Source: Cylindrospermum sp. NIES-4074 (GTDB lineage Bacteria; Cyanobacteriota; Cyanobacteriia; Cyanobacteriales; Nostocaceae). Taken from it: a stretch of 64,000 nucleotides of DNA. Below are positions 7,201 to 15,851 of this stretch, piece by piece. The notes under the pieces are model-generated. The model did not search any database, was not told where the DNA came from, and saw nothing but the letters and a program-made list of their open reading frames with translations. The DNA lies in the NCBI GenBank assembly GCA_003994795.1, contig AP018269.1, positions 6,775,648 to 6,839,647 of the forward strand. The letters run 5' to 3'. Made by a program: the position numbers and the translations under genes. Position 1 is the first letter of the stretch, and every line of letters starts with the position of its first letter.

Positions 7201-9932
7201 CTACTAACCTTTTCTAAAGTTAGTTTTTGACCATTCCAAGCGATCGCTGCATTTATGGGTGATTGCAGACCAGGTACACCTTGGCTTAACTGCAAATTCC
7301 CACTAGCTTGGATATCGGCTAATCTAGCAGATCCCAAAATACCAGCTAATTGTAGTTTACCACCCAACAGACCTTGTAACTGTCGATTAAAGCGATTTAA
7401 TTGCACACCCGCACCATCCACTACAGCTTGGTAGCGACCATCAGCGAGTTGGATATTCGAGGCTGTAACTGTACCCCCAGCCACCTTTAACTGTGCCTGT
7501 CCCGTAGCTTGGATAGATTGCAGATTTGGTGACTTAACAGACCCAGCCACATTAAATGTACCTGCTAATCCCCCTTGAAACTGGGGTGGTACTGCTGCCA
7601 ATCTTTGCAAAGGCACATTATTAACTTGAACTTTGCCTTGGTAGCGACCATCAGCAAGTTGAATATTTGAGGCTGTAACTGTACCCCCACCGACCTTTAA
7701 CTGTGCCTGTCCCGTAGCTTGGATAGATTGCAGATTTGAAGATTCAGCAGATCCCGCCACCTTGAATGTACCAGCTAAATTTCCCTGAAGTTGAGGTGGT
7801 ACTGTTGCCAACTGCTGCAAGGGCACGTTATTGGCTTGGACTTGGGCTTGATAGCGACCATTAACCAGTTCGATATTAGTAGCTGTAACTGTCCCACCAC
7901 CAACTGCTAGGCGTCCTTGACCAGTGGCATATAGGGATTTAAGGCTGATATTCTCGGTGTTACCTAAGATTTGGAATGTACCCGCCAAAGGCCCCTGTAA
8001 AACTGGGGGAGATTGTTTGAATATTTGCCCTAGCCGCACACCATTAGCTACCAATTCGGCGGCAAAGTTTTTGTCTTTTAGCTGGACTTTAGAAATGGCA
8101 ACTGTACCGCCGGCAATTTGCACACCTGCATTTTCTGTGCGAATTGTCAATAATTTAAATGGGGCTGTGGTTCCTGATAAAATCAGACGACCATTAAACT
8201 GCGAACCCGCCAAAGAGATATTTTGCAGTTGCTTCTTGTCTACGAAGGGTGTTATGGGTATAGCAGAAGCTTGAGCGACAGCTTGCCAGCGTTCATCAGC
8301 ATATCTACCAAAAGCTTGCACCACGCCACCACCAACATTTGCCACCACATTACGGAAGAAAACGGTGCGGTCTGAGGTAATGATAGTTTCACCACTAGCG
8401 GCGTACATTGCCCCTGGTGCTTGCCATTTTACTAAAGTTTGGATATTGTTACCTGGGCCAGTGAGTTGACCTGTAGCGGAGACGGTGCCAATTTGGAATG
8501 AGGTTGAGGGGTTATAGATTTTAGCGATCGCATCCCCTGGCAAATTATCCGCCGTAAAATTAAAATTCAATTGGGGAACTTTACCAAGTTTGATTGCACC
8601 AGCACCCTTGACCGCCCCACCTACTGTAGGTTTGCCTTGAATATCTTTGAAGCTAATTAAAGCAGCACTAGGCGCAAACTCAAACTTAGCACTGACACTC
8701 TGAAAATCAACTTTGTCAATTCGGGCAGTTTTGAGGGTGGTAACACTACCTAAAAGAACTGGTTGTGCAAGCGCCCCCACAATCTGCACATCTGCTTTAG
8801 CTTGCCCGATGATAGGTACAGGTAGTTTGACTTTGAGTGTTTCCGCAGCATTTACCACACTCACTGCATTTACACGCGCTGCCAAATTAAACCCAGCTAC
8901 TCTGTCAATGATGCCTGAAGCGACTAAAGGGATTTTGCCATAGTTGCTAGTTATCTTATCTAGCTCTATTTTCATTCCCTGGAAGCGGATATTGCCTTGG
9001 GTATTGCCCAACACTTGGGGTACACGGGGCACTTGCAGCGTCACCCCTTGTAAAGTAGCACTGCCGTCTAATAAAGTCTGCTGGTCTGGTATGAGTTGAA
9101 TTTGCACATCACCATTCACTCGACCCTGATTTAAGGTCAGCGGTAACTTAATCAAGCGGGTAATATCTGCCGCTAGTAAGCCTTGCGTTTGCAGCTTTAA
9201 ATTGCCATCTAGAACCTTATTTGGGCGTAAATCTCCCTGAATGGCAATATTGCCCCCGCTATCTGCTTGACCACCTAAATCCAACCTAATCAACTTGTTA
9301 TTATTTAGCAGTTGAGCAGTACCATTAAGCTGCGAAAATGCCACAGAGGATACTGCCCCTTGTCCCCCTTGTCCCCCTTGTCCCCCTTGTCCCCCTGCTC
9401 CCCCTTCCCTCTTATTGGGTAACAGCAATAACCTGCCATTGCGGAAGCGCAGTTTATCTAAATCGGTTTTAATTAATCCGCTTTTACCAGGTGGCGCTAT
9501 GGTAGTGGTAATCCAGCGTCCTTGATTATCTTGTTCAATGTAAACATCTGGGTTGACTAAAGTCACATCTAGCTTTAGTTGGCGGTTAAAAATTAACTGC
9601 CACGGGTCAAAACCCGCTTCTACTGACTCAATATTTGCTCGGTCTTTATCTGTCTCTGTTGCGGGGAGACTTGAAGCGGCAAACCGAACTCCTGTAAGGG
9701 AAAAATCTGTGACTGCTCCCAATTTTACTGGACGGTTAAGGGTGGTGGTTAAACTTGTTTGTGCTAATGGCGCTAACTCGTTTTGCACAAAAGTCCATAA
9801 CCGCCAAACCCCGGCGATAATTCCCACCAGTAACAGTCCGCCTAAGGTCATGCTACCGCGACTCAATATCATGAACCAAAAACGCTTGCGGGCGGAGGCA
9901 GAGGAACGAGAATTATTGGGAGAGTTAGTCAT
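4239..9932 (-). CDS. tamB: TamB-like translocation/assembly module protein (DUF490)
   Basis: A 1897-residue giant with one N-terminal membrane anchor (about residues 18-48), then an almost unbroken beta-rich, low-Cys region, and a C-terminal DUF490/TamB domain ending in ...FERRF. TamB-type proteins bridge the inner and outer membranes and take part in outer-membrane protein or lipid transport. Two oddities are visible. A Gly-Gly-Gln tract near residue 175-190 is encoded by a tandem nonamer at 9355-9405. Three near-identical 70-residue units are encoded by direct repeats beginning at about 7431, 7641 and 7851. The start ATG at 9932 gives a Ser/Arg-rich cytoplasmic tail before the anchor. The neighbours do not include the Omp85 partner. 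Confidence 0.88.
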   Translation of the reverse strand: MTNSPNNSRSSASARKRFWFMILSRGSMTLGGLLLVGIIAGVWRLWTFVQNELAPLAQTSLTTTLNRPVKLGAVTDFSLTGVRFAASSLPATETDKDRANIESVEAGFDPWQLIFNRQLKLDVTLVNPDVYIEQDNQGRWITTTIAPPGKSGLIKTDLDKLRFRNGRLLLLPNKREGGAGGQGGQGGQGGQGAVSSVAFSQLNGTAQLLNNNKLIRLDLGGQADSGGNIAIQGDLRPNKVLDGNLKLQTQGLLAADITRLIKLPLTLNQGRVNGDVQIQLIPDQQTLLDGSATLQGVTLQVPRVPQVLGNTQGNIRFQGMKIELDKITSNYGKIPLVASGIIDRVAGFNLAARVNAVSVVNAAETLKVKLPVPIIGQAKADVQIVGALAQPVLLGSVTTLKTARIDKVDFQSVSAKFEFAPSAALISFKDIQGKPTVGGAVKGAGAIKLGKVPQLNFNFTADNLPGDAIAKIYNPSTSFQIGTVSATGQLTGPGNNIQTLVKWQAPGAMYAASGETIITSDRTVFFRNVVANVGGGVVQAFGRYADERWQAVAQASAIPITPFVDKKQLQNISLAGSQFNGRLILSGTTAPFKLLTIRTENAGVQIAGGTVAISKVQLKDKNFAAELVANGVRLGQIFKQSPPVLQGPLAGTFQILGNTENISLKSLYATGQGRLAVGGGTVTATNIELVNGRYQAQVQANNVPLQQLATVPPQLQGNLAGTFKVAGSAESSNLQSIQATGQAQLKVGGGTVTASNIQLADGRYQGKVQVNNVPLQRLAAVPPQFQGGLAGTFNVAGSVKSPNLQSIQATGQAQLKVAGGTVTASNIQLADGRYQAVVDGAGVQLNRFNRQLQGLLGGKLQLAGILGSARLADIQASGNLQLSQGVPGLQSPINAAIAWNGQKLTLEKVSSTNLNASGYILANAQKAGIPEITQLNLSVEAQNYNLQQLPVKLPSAFGVAGKVDFSGLVSGKLPLPNVAGRLGLRDFAVKGVAFEPLLTGNIALVQGSGLNLDLAGKRDRLAFNLDTNNRPQSFLVQWQDALATGQAQKDDWAIKVANFPLKVLNLNLPVKTALGSGAVSGLLTGDIQVNQQTLAANGNLAIANPEIGRIKGDRFSTQFRYNNGTANFANSEFVKGDSRYAFAGNIRQTATVPQIQGKINIAQGNIQDLLTAAQIFEIQDLQRGLTAPNYGTAADLTTKPQGLPQQTLLAQIQRLYEIDAILATQEQKRLASKPIPDLTDLKGTFNGEISLDTATANGPAVQFDLNGQNFAWGKEAEPNRFYRADKIIAEGSFEKGVLRLQPLRIEAENRLIAFTGNVGGQEQSGQLRVENFPIQALSNFVNLPVGISGNLNGTASLAGSIANPQARGELQIKEGTLNQKKVESAIAGFSYADGRLNFGSTILAAGPEPVNINGSIPYKLPFALIEPDNNQISLDLKVKNEGLALLNLLTNQVVFEKGEGEVDIKVRGTREQPLVNGVATVNNATFSAQALPGKLRRVTAKVQFDFDRILVETLQGRFSRGKVEVAGAIPIFNQETKLDNPLTVNLDQLTLNLKGLYQGGASGKLQIIGSVLNPTIGGNINLFDGQVLLSESSTPNQSSGSSLDLSPSTANKQNKASGNVGNGITKLNNLAISLGKKVKISRPPILNFQATGDLIVNGSLSDPIPEGTIKLTQGGVNLFTTQFNLAPGYKQTATFRASQPRDPNLDIRLFAKVLDVNQSSDFSRQISTGLASLEGVRVEATVKGPASKINENLELKSSPARSQTEIVALLGGGFVDTQGRGDSTLGLINIAGSAVFNNFQGTFNQIGSAIGLSELRLFPTIISDNPEAGRNGSSLELALEAGIDISSKISVSSIKILTANDPFQWGVNYRINDEIRLRASTNLNDDSRAVVEFERRF
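7431..7940. repeat. Tandem 210-bp repeats inside tamB
   Basis: TAGCGACCAT begins matching blocks at about 7432, 7642 and 7852. Each 210-bp unit encodes 70 residues including GTVTASNIQLADGRYQ and a VPLQxLA segment. The first two units are nearly identical over long stretches and the third is more diverged. The unit length is a multiple of three, so copy number can change without loss of frame. Confidence 0.8.
9355..9405. repeat. Nonamer tandem repeat coding Gly-Gly-Gln
   Basis: CCCCCTTGT is repeated about four to five times and encodes (GGQ)n in tamB on the minus strand, shortly after the membrane anchor. It is probably a flexible linker with variable copy number. Confidence 0.7.
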
Positions 9933-10260
9933 TGGCTTACACCCTTTAACTGCCTGATATGTTTGGCAGATTGCTAGTACTAACTGGCACGCTATTCCAC
10001 TATGCCACTTCCAGGATACAAACGGGTGGATTCAGGGAAAATTGCTGGGGTGTGGGGGGTGTGGGGAGAGGGGGGAGTGTGGGGAGTGTGGGGGGTGTGG
10101 GGAGAGGGGGGTGATTTAGAATTATTTTGGATTCCTAGAGTTCAATTCCTCATCCAAAATCTAAAATCTTGTTAGAGCTTTGGTCAGCCGCAACCCCGGA
10201 AAGTTGCCTTGGCAGACTACTAGAACTTTAATAATAAGAGACATCAGAAGAAAAAGAAAG
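9933..10260. other. Intergenic region with G-rich tandem repeats
   Basis: Between the divergent tamB and DUF3110 genes. Positions about 10045-10112 carry repeated GTGTGGGGAGAGGGGGG and GTGTGGGG units, with several G-runs of four or more on the plus strand. This is a simple repeat that could fold as a G-quadruplex. Other GTGTGGGGTGTGGGG or complementary CACACCCCACACCC runs occur near 10830-10855, 11808-11830 and 11965-11995. Confidence 0.6.
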
Positions 10261-10689
10261 ATGATTACACCCATGCGTGTTTTTGTATTAATTTTCAATG
10301 CTGGCACTGATAATGAGGGCATTCATACTATTCGGGTAGGCGATCGCGATACAATTCTGATGTTTGAGTCAGAAGACGACGCCACCCGCTATGCCCTCAT
10401 GTTAGAAGCTCAGGATTTCCTCACCCCTACAATAGAAGCGATGGATGCTGAAGAAATCAAGGGATTTTGCGAGGATGCTGGTCATGATTGGAAAATTGTG
10501 CCAGCAAATAGCAATATAGTTATCACTCCCCCTGAAATTAACTTGCAAGAAACTGACTGGCGACCAGATGAGGATCAGGAAGATACTGATGAGGAAACCT
10601 ACCGCCCCGACCCAGAAACCACCACAGAACCGGAATTACCTAATCCTGAGCTAGATAGAATACGTCGTCAACTAGAAGGACTATTGTAG
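10261..10689 (+). CDS. DUF3110 domain protein
   Basis: A 142-residue acidic soluble protein. The ATG at 10261 (MITPMRVFVLIF) is preferred over a GTG-type extension because a purine-rich AGAAAAAGAAAG site precedes it and conserved sequence begins there. The N-terminal half, MRVFVLIFNAGTDNEGIHTI through GHDWKIVP, matches the cyanobacterial and plastid DUF3110 family of unknown function. The C-terminal 50 residues are a low-complexity Asp/Glu/Pro/Thr tail. It stands alone between tamB (divergent) and murQ. Confidence 0.75.
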   Translation: MITPMRVFVLIFNAGTDNEGIHTIRVGDRDTILMFESEDDATRYALMLEAQDFLTPTIEAMDAEEIKGFCEDAGHDWKIVPANSNIVITPPEINLQETDWRPDEDQEDTDEETYRPDPETTTEPELPNPELDRIRRQLEGLL

Positions 10690-10719
10690 TTAGAGTAATC
10701 CACTTTCATAAATTATCCC

Positions 10720-10769
10720 GTAGAGCGGGCGTCTCGCCTGCTCCCAAACAGGCGAGACGCCTGTTCTAC
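10720..10769. repeat. Palindromic dispersed repeat (GGCGTCTCGCC type)
   Basis: GTAGAgCgGGCGTCTCGCCTG and CAGGCGAGACGCCtGtTCTAC form a long stem around CTCCCAAA. A half-size relative lies at 11921-11943, so the two copies bracket murQ. It is probably a mobile or REP-like cyanobacterial repeat that may also act as a terminator. Confidence 0.7.
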
Positions 10770-10878
10770 AAAATATTTGGGATACTTTTGAAGTTGTATC
10801 AGTTAAGGCGAAGGAATCTTTACCCTCACACCCTACACCTCACACCCCACACCCCTCTTAAAAAAGACAAAGGAAAAA

Positions 10879-11802
10879 ATGACCAACTTGCAGGAACGCG
10901 GACACCTTCTCACGGAGCAAGTCAATCCTCATAGTCTTAATTTAGACAAACTCAGTTCTCTGGAATTGGTGGAGCTATTTAATACCGAAGACCTCAAGGC
11001 TGTGGCGGCGGTTGCGGCGGCTAAAACTCAGTTGGCTAAAGCCATTGATAGCACCGCAGAACGTTTGCAACAAGGAGGACGCTTATTTTATATTGGTGCA
11101 GGGACTAGTGGGAGATTAGGAGTGTTAGATGCTGCTGAATGTCCACCTACTTTTTGCACACCCCCAGAGTTGGTACAGGGGATAATTGCTGGTGGTGCTG
11201 GCGCTTTAGTACGCAGTTCTGAGGATTTAGAAGACCGTTCTGAAGATGGAGCAGCTGCGATCGCACAACGCCATATTACCCAATTAGATGTTGTCGTGGG
11301 TATTACCGCCGGCGGAACAACGCCTTTTGTTCACGGTGCCCTCAACGCCGCCCGTCAACGGGGAGCTATCACTATTTTTATTGCTTGTGTGCCTGCTGAA
11401 CAAGTCAGCGCTGATGCTGATATTGACATTCGCTTGTTAACTGGCCCAGAAATACTCGCTGGTTCCACACGCCTAAAAGCTGGTACAGTCACCAAACTAG
11501 CTTTAAATATCCTGTCTACTGGGGTGATGGTCAAGCTAGGCAAAGTTTATGGTAATCGCATGGTAGATGTCGCCGTCACAAACCAAAAATTACGCGATCG
11601 CGCTTTGCGAATTTTACAAGACCTCACAGGCTTAAGTCGAGAAGCTGCCGGTTTCCTACTAGAACGCAGTGGTAAGTGGGTCAAGCTAGCACTGTTAATG
11701 CACTGGACTGGTTTAGAAAAAGAAGCAGGTGAAAAGCTTCTAACAGCGCACCATAGCAATCTCCGAGCAGCTGTTGCTGACTACAAAAAAGAAGAAGTGT
11801 AA
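10879..11802 (+). CDS. murQ: N-acetylmuramic acid 6-phosphate etherase
   Basis: A 307-residue SIS-domain enzyme that cleaves the lactyl ether of MurNAc-6-phosphate to give GlcNAc-6-phosphate and D-lactate in peptidoglycan recycling. Family signatures are clear: YIGAGTSGRLGVLDAAECPP near residues 72-91, ITAGGTTPFVHGA near 138-150, and GPEILAGSTRLKAGT near 189-203. Full length. The start ATG follows AAAGGAAAA. The gene lies ahead of ackA in the same direction, but about 200 bases containing repeats separate them, so co-transcription is uncertain. Confidence 0.95.
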   Translation: MTNLQERGHLLTEQVNPHSLNLDKLSSLELVELFNTEDLKAVAAVAAAKTQLAKAIDSTAERLQQGGRLFYIGAGTSGRLGVLDAAECPPTFCTPPELVQGIIAGGAGALVRSSEDLEDRSEDGAAAIAQRHITQLDVVVGITAGGTTPFVHGALNAARQRGAITIFIACVPAEQVSADADIDIRLLTGPEILAGSTRLKAGTVTKLALNILSTGVMVKLGKVYGNRMVDVAVTNQKLRDRALRILQDLTGLSREAAGFLLERSGKWVKLALLMHWTGLEKEAGEKLLTAHHSNLRAAVADYKKEEV

Positions 11803-11920
11803 TAACAGGGTGTGGGGTGTGGGGTGTGGGGGAAAAAGCTTCGTCACCTTTACCTCAAAGGGCAGAGCAACTTAATTAATTAAGAGTGTTCCAATTAAAA
11901 AAAGCCTACCAAATATTTTG

Positions 11921-11943
11921 TAGAACAGGCGAGACGCCTGTTC
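11921..11943. repeat. Short palindrome, relative of the 10720 repeat
   Basis: GAACAGGCG and CGCCTGTTC around AGA, with the same core as the larger palindrome at 10720-10769. It lies between murQ and ackA, flanked by simple GTGTGGGG and CACACCC runs. Confidence 0.65.
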
Positions 11944-12007
11944 AGAAGCTGACGAGATACCGTACACACCACACCCTACACCCTACACCCACACCCGAAA
12001 CTAAGTT

Positions 12008-13225
12008 ATGAAAATACTTGTATTAAATGCCGGTTCTAGTAGTCAAAAAAGTTGTCTGTATGAAATCACAGATGAAGCGCTGCCAAACCAAGCACTCCAG
12101 CCCCTTTGGGAAGGGAAAGTCACCTGGACACAAGACCGGGGTGGGGCAGAAATTGAAGTAAAGACTGCTACAGGCGAAACCCTGCAAGAAACAATTTATG
12201 GCGACTCCCGACAGGCACACGTCGTCTATATGCTTTATACTCTCAGTCGGGGTAACACCAAAGTAATTAATCAACTGTCAGAAATCGATGTAGTGGGACA
12301 TCGTGTGGTACATGGTGGGCAAGATTATCAAGCTAGTGTGATAGTTACAGAAGATGTGAAAAAGGCGATCGCACATCTTGCTAATTTAGCCCCAGCACAT
12401 AATCCCCCTGCATTGGAAGGGATAGAAGCCATTGAGCAAAGCTTGGGAGAAATTACCCAAGTCGCAGTATTTGATACTGCGTTTCATGCCACTTTACCAG
12501 ATGCCGCCGCAATTTATCCCGGCCCCTATGAATGGGTAGAGCAAGGTATCCGTCGTTATGGATTTCATGGCATCAGTCACCAATACTGCTCTCAACGTGC
12601 GGCTCAAATCCTGGGTCGAGATTTAGCATCCCTGCGGTTAATTACCTGCCATTTGGGTAATGGTTGCTCTCTGGCGGCAATTAAAAATGGTATCAGTATT
12701 GACACGACTATGGGGTTTACAACCCTGGATGGCTTAATGATGGGTAGCCGTAGCGGCGCAATTGATCCAGGGATTTTAATTTATCTATTGCGACAATCTC
12801 ATTACTCTATTGAAGAGTTAGATAATGTGTTAAATAAATCTTCTGGACTCAGGGGAATTTCGGGTGTATCCAGCGATTTGCGCGAGGTGTTAGAAGCGAT
12901 CGCCGAAGGAAACCCTCGCGCTCAACTCGCATGGGATATCTACGTGCATCGCTTACAGGCTGGTATAGGTGCAATGCTTGCTAGTCTGGGGGGATTAGAT
13001 GCTTTAGTGTTCACCGCAGGTGTAGGTGAAAAATCTCCGGGAATCCGTCAAGCTGCTTGTGAAGCCTTTGGATTTTTGGGACTGAAACTAGACTTAGAGA
13101 AAAATCAGCAGCAGCCAGTTGATGAAGATATCGCTGCAAATGACTCAGCAGTCAGGGTTTTAGTCATCAAAACCCAAGAAGATTGGGCGATCGCTCAACA
13201 ATGTTGGCAATTATTGCAAAACTAA
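12008..13225 (+). CDS. ackA: Acetate kinase
   Basis: A 405-residue ASKHA-fold kinase interconverting acetate plus ATP and acetyl-phosphate plus ADP. Signatures visible in order: KILVLNAGSSSQKS at the N-terminus, DVVGHRVVHGG near residue 95, FDTAFHATLP near 156, CHLGNGCSLAA near 215, DTTMGFTTLDGLMMGSRSG near 232-250, and FTAGVGEKSPGIR near 337. Full length, with no missing key residues. A phosphotransacetylase gene is not nearby. The decarboxylase remnant 21 bases downstream is in the same direction. Confidence 0.96.
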   Translation: MKILVLNAGSSSQKSCLYEITDEALPNQALQPLWEGKVTWTQDRGGAEIEVKTATGETLQETIYGDSRQAHVVYMLYTLSRGNTKVINQLSEIDVVGHRVVHGGQDYQASVIVTEDVKKAIAHLANLAPAHNPPALEGIEAIEQSLGEITQVAVFDTAFHATLPDAAAIYPGPYEWVEQGIRRYGFHGISHQYCSQRAAQILGRDLASLRLITCHLGNGCSLAAIKNGISIDTTMGFTTLDGLMMGSRSGAIDPGILIYLLRQSHYSIEELDNVLNKSSGLRGISGVSSDLREVLEAIAEGNPRAQLAWDIYVHRLQAGIGAMLASLGGLDALVFTAGVGEKSPGIRQAACEAFGFLGLKLDLEKNQQQPVDEDIAANDSAVRVLVIKTQEDWAIAQQCWQLLQN

Positions 13226-13246
13226 AATATAAATTCCCACTTAGCA

Positions 13247-14063
13247 ATGGATAAAAACTTAGAGACAGATGCAAACAATCTTCAAGAAATCCTCAGCAAG
13301 ATATTAGATGAATCTGCCAATTTTTTGCAATGTATTAATAACTATCCTGTGGGAATTTTACCCCCAAAATATGATATTGCCTCATTACCAACTACAGGAA
13401 TTGGTGCAAACAATACCCTAGAAATATTTAAAACTAAATACCTCTTTTGGAGGATTTGCAGCTTGTTCACCAAGATATAGCTATCTTGTTGATGGTATCG
13501 ATGCGGCTGATTCAATTGCCATTGATGCTCACAAATGGCTTAACGTTCCTTACGACTCAGCAATGCAATTTACACGACATCAAAATCTCCAACTTGAGGT
13601 TTTTCAAAATAATGCAGCCTACCTAGGAATCCCCACAGAAAATCCAGATTTTGTTCACCTGACACCAGAAAATTCTCGGCGGTTGAGAGCTTTACCCGCA
13701 TGGTTTAGCTTAATGGCATACGGAGCCGCAGGTTATCGAGATATTATTGAGCGAAATTGTGAATTAGCTCAACTTTTAGGTGATAAAATTCAGAATTTAA
13801 TTGATTTTAAATTACTCGCTCCTGTGCGTCTCAATGTTGTCTGTTTTACCTTAAACTTAGAAAATCAGGAGATTACATTAGAACTTGTAAAGATATTTTT
13901 GGCTAAATTGCGCGAACAAGGTCATGTTTTTCTCACACCTACAGTTTACAAGGGTATTCCAGCTATTAGAGCCGCAATATCTAATTGGCGAACTGAGCAA
14001 GTAGATATAGAGATTACAGTTAAATCACTTTTAGAGACAATATCTGCTGGGAAAAATTGCTGA
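13247..14063 (+). pseudogene. Group II PLP-dependent decarboxylase, internally deleted and frameshifted
   Basis: An intact start (MDKNLETDANNLQEILSKI) codes for about 65 residues typical of the N-terminus of group II amino-acid decarboxylases. The frame then jumps by one at about 13440 into the C-terminal part: [17 protein letters not shown], then the PLP-lysine motif [11 protein letters not shown], and continues to the normal end at 14063. Functional relatives have about 480 residues, so roughly 200 codons between about residues 65 and 280 are gone. No functional product is expected. It may once have been a glutamate- or aromatic-type decarboxylase; the remaining sequence does not decide the substrate. 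Confidence 0.85.
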
Positions 14064-14132
14064 GAATCAAAAAGTGCTCAAATCAGTTGAGAACCGAATA
14101 TACTTAGTTTTTTGGCTGATAAGGATTTTGCT

Positions 14133-14525
14133 ATGTCGCCCTGGACTAGTCTGATAACTGCTTTGACACTGCTGCTCTACTTTGTACTAACTATAAACGT
14201 CGGCAGAGCCAGAGCCAAATACAAAGTACCAGTTCCGCAAACAACAGGAGATCCTAACTTTGAGCGAGTGCTACGCGTCCAGCAAAACACTTTAGAACAG
14301 TTAGTTTTATTCTTTCCTGCTCTGTGGTTGTTTTCTTTCTACGTCAATCCGTTTTGGGGTGCTGCTCTCGGTGCGGTTTGGCTTGTGGGTCGCATTGTTT
14401 ACGCTTGGGGATATTATCAAGCTGCCGAAAAGCGGGTGATTGGCTTTGGTATCAGTTCTCTTAGCGGTGTAGTGTTACTTCTGGGTTCATTTGTGGGCAT
14501 CATATTGTCGTTGGTGAAGTTATAA
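14133..14525 (+). CDS. MAPEG family membrane protein
   Basis: A 130-residue protein with four predicted membrane helices. The ATG at 14133 is chosen over an upstream TTG. The MAPEG signature is evident as FERVLRVQQNTLEQLVLFFP near residues 48-67, followed by WLVGRIVYAWGYYQA. Animal relatives are microsomal glutathione transferases and leukotriene synthases; bacterial members have glutathione-dependent transferase or peroxidase activity in some cases. The actual substrate here is unknown. Single gene, with no evident operon. Confidence 0.85.
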   Translation: MSPWTSLITALTLLLYFVLTINVGRARAKYKVPVPQTTGDPNFERVLRVQQNTLEQLVLFFPALWLFSFYVNPFWGAALGAVWLVGRIVYAWGYYQAAEKRVIGFGISSLSGVVLLLGSFVGIILSLVKL

Positions 14526-14580
14526 CAAAGCATTGTTGTTTGTTAGCGATCGCCTCCGGTGGGCGGGTACGCCATCGCGG

Positions 14581-14672
14581 GAGCGGGTGCTGTTGCCCAA
14601 CCATCCTTTTAGGATGGTTGCACCGTGCCAAAGGCACGGTGAAGGCTTGCTGTGCAACATACGCACCATCGC
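14581..14672. repeat. Double-hairpin dispersed repeat, copy 1
   Basis: Contains GGTGCTGTTGCCCAACCATC, the hairpin ACCATCCttttAGGATGGT, the hairpin CACCGTGCCaaaGGCACGGTG, then GAAGGCTTGCTG and CATACGCACCATCGCC. The same blocks occur in reverse orientation at 61835-61960. Shorter relatives (GGCGATGGCGTACCCGCCCG) are at 15610-15645. It is flanked by CGCCTCCGGTGGGCGGGTAC. The rest of 14700-15018 shows no gene. Confidence 0.75.
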
Positions 14673-15018
14673 CACTCTAGATGCGATTGCCTGCACTCGC
14701 AAGTACAGCCAGAGAGATTTCGGCAATTTGGCATCACAAATCTCTCTGTAGCAGCTTAAATAAGATATTAAGAGAACGGGACAGTAAAAACGTTACATGA
14801 GGAATGGTTTGCCCCACGCCTCAAAACTCCCACCTCATCGCCAGTTGTTGACGGAGTGCTGTAGAAAGACCTTACTTGGGAGAAGGAAGTCAACTTACAG
14901 CCCTCAGTCATCGCTTCACTACAACTGGCTAACAATACAACGAGCAACATATAGTAATTGAACGGTCTAGCCGCTGCTTAGATTTAACAGACAACATAAG
15001 TTAGTTAGTCGTTAGTTT

Positions 15019-15399
15019 TTAGTCGTCTAGCACTTTCGCTATGATTTTGTCGGCTGCCAATTTCTGAAAAGTCAAGCGGATGACAGCAGCAGAATCTGCC
15101 AATGAGCAGCTATAGCAAGCAACAGCTAAAGCATCTAGTAACATTAAGGTAGTAACACCCTGTAGTGCTAAGGATGAGATAAACTTGGAAACCCCCTCAG
15201 CACTTGTATCTATAGGCATTGTTCCCAGCAGGTAACGAAGACATTCAACCGATGCAGTCATACCGTCTAAATCTTGAGTGTCTGTTGCTAGCTGAACGAT
15301 GCCTACCATGATCTGATGTGGGTTGACACCCTCTTTGATCATCGAGACAAATAATGATGCCAGGTAAGCAGGGGTGTTGTAGTCAAGCTTGATATTCAT
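15019..15399 (-). CDS. Small hypothetical protein
   Basis: A 126-residue protein if it starts at MNIKLDYNTPAY; a longer frame to 15456 is possible. It is mostly helical and rich in Ala, Ser and Leu, with DALAVACYSCSLADSAAV and TFQKLAADKIIAKVLDD at the end and no membrane segment or signal peptide. I do not recognise the family. It reads as a genuine small helical protein (good codon use, no repeats). It stands alone between dispersed repeats. Confidence 0.5.
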   Translation of the reverse strand: MNIKLDYNTPAYLASLFVSMIKEGVNPHQIMVGIVQLATDTQDLDGMTASVECLRYLLGTMPIDTSAEGVSKFISSLALQGVTTLMLLDALAVACYSCSLADSAAVIRLTFQKLAADKIIAKVLDD

Positions 15400-15537
15400 A
15401 ATCTTTAACTTCTTGGGTGTAACAATAAACGCATAATTTTTTGTATGTCCGGACACTTTTCGAGAAAAAAAAGTGATTTCGATGTAGTTATGGGCTGCGA
15501 ATTGTTACAAGCTTGGTTTCCTAGCTGGAGGGTAGAC

Positions 15538-15645
15538 TGCGATCGCCTCCAGTGGGTGGGTAAAACCCAAGCCACCGCTTTTTCTAGGCAAAAATGGTTG
15601 CACAAGAAGTGGCGATGGCGTACCCGCCCGCCGGAGGCGATCGCC
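15538..15645. repeat. Inverted HIP1-flanked repeats
   Basis: TGCGATCGCCTCCAGTGGGT at 15538 and CGCCCGCCGGAGGCGATCGCC near 15627 are inverted relatives, matching parts of the double-hairpin repeat at 14540-14672. No gene is seen in 15457-15851 besides repeats. Confidence 0.55.
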
Positions 15646-15800
15646 AAAATCTCCCTGAGTAACACCATATCTGTGGTTACTTGCTGCTTTCTCGCTCTAG
15701 CACTCTGCTATGGGATTCCTATTTGATTTTGGAAAAAACAACCTATACTTAAATCTTCTCTACGAAACACTACGAGCATTCACCTCTACCCCTCTGCATC

Positions 15801-15837
15801 CCTATTACCTATTACCTATTACCTATTACCTATTACC
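15801..15837. repeat. Heptamer tandem repeat (CCTATTA)n
   Basis: Five perfect copies of CCTATTA plus CC just downstream of the minus-strand AAA gene. Heptanucleotide short tandem repeats of this kind are a hallmark of heterocystous cyanobacterial genomes. Confidence 0.9.
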
Positions 15838-15851
15838 CCTCAACTCAACCT

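Noticed and set aside
4924..9957. Several plus-strand frames of 70-134 codons opposite tamB
   Set aside because: They are antisense shadows of a long, well-supported coding region and have Ser/Pro/Leu-rich composition typical of such shadows.
10045..10112. G-rich tandem repeat as a regulatory G-quadruplex
   Set aside because: G-runs permit it, but similar low-complexity GTGTGGGG runs are scattered around murQ, so specific regulation is not supported.
15801..15837. Tandem repeats as possible CRISPR array
   Set aside because: Units are 7 bases with no spacers; these are heptamer short tandem repeats.
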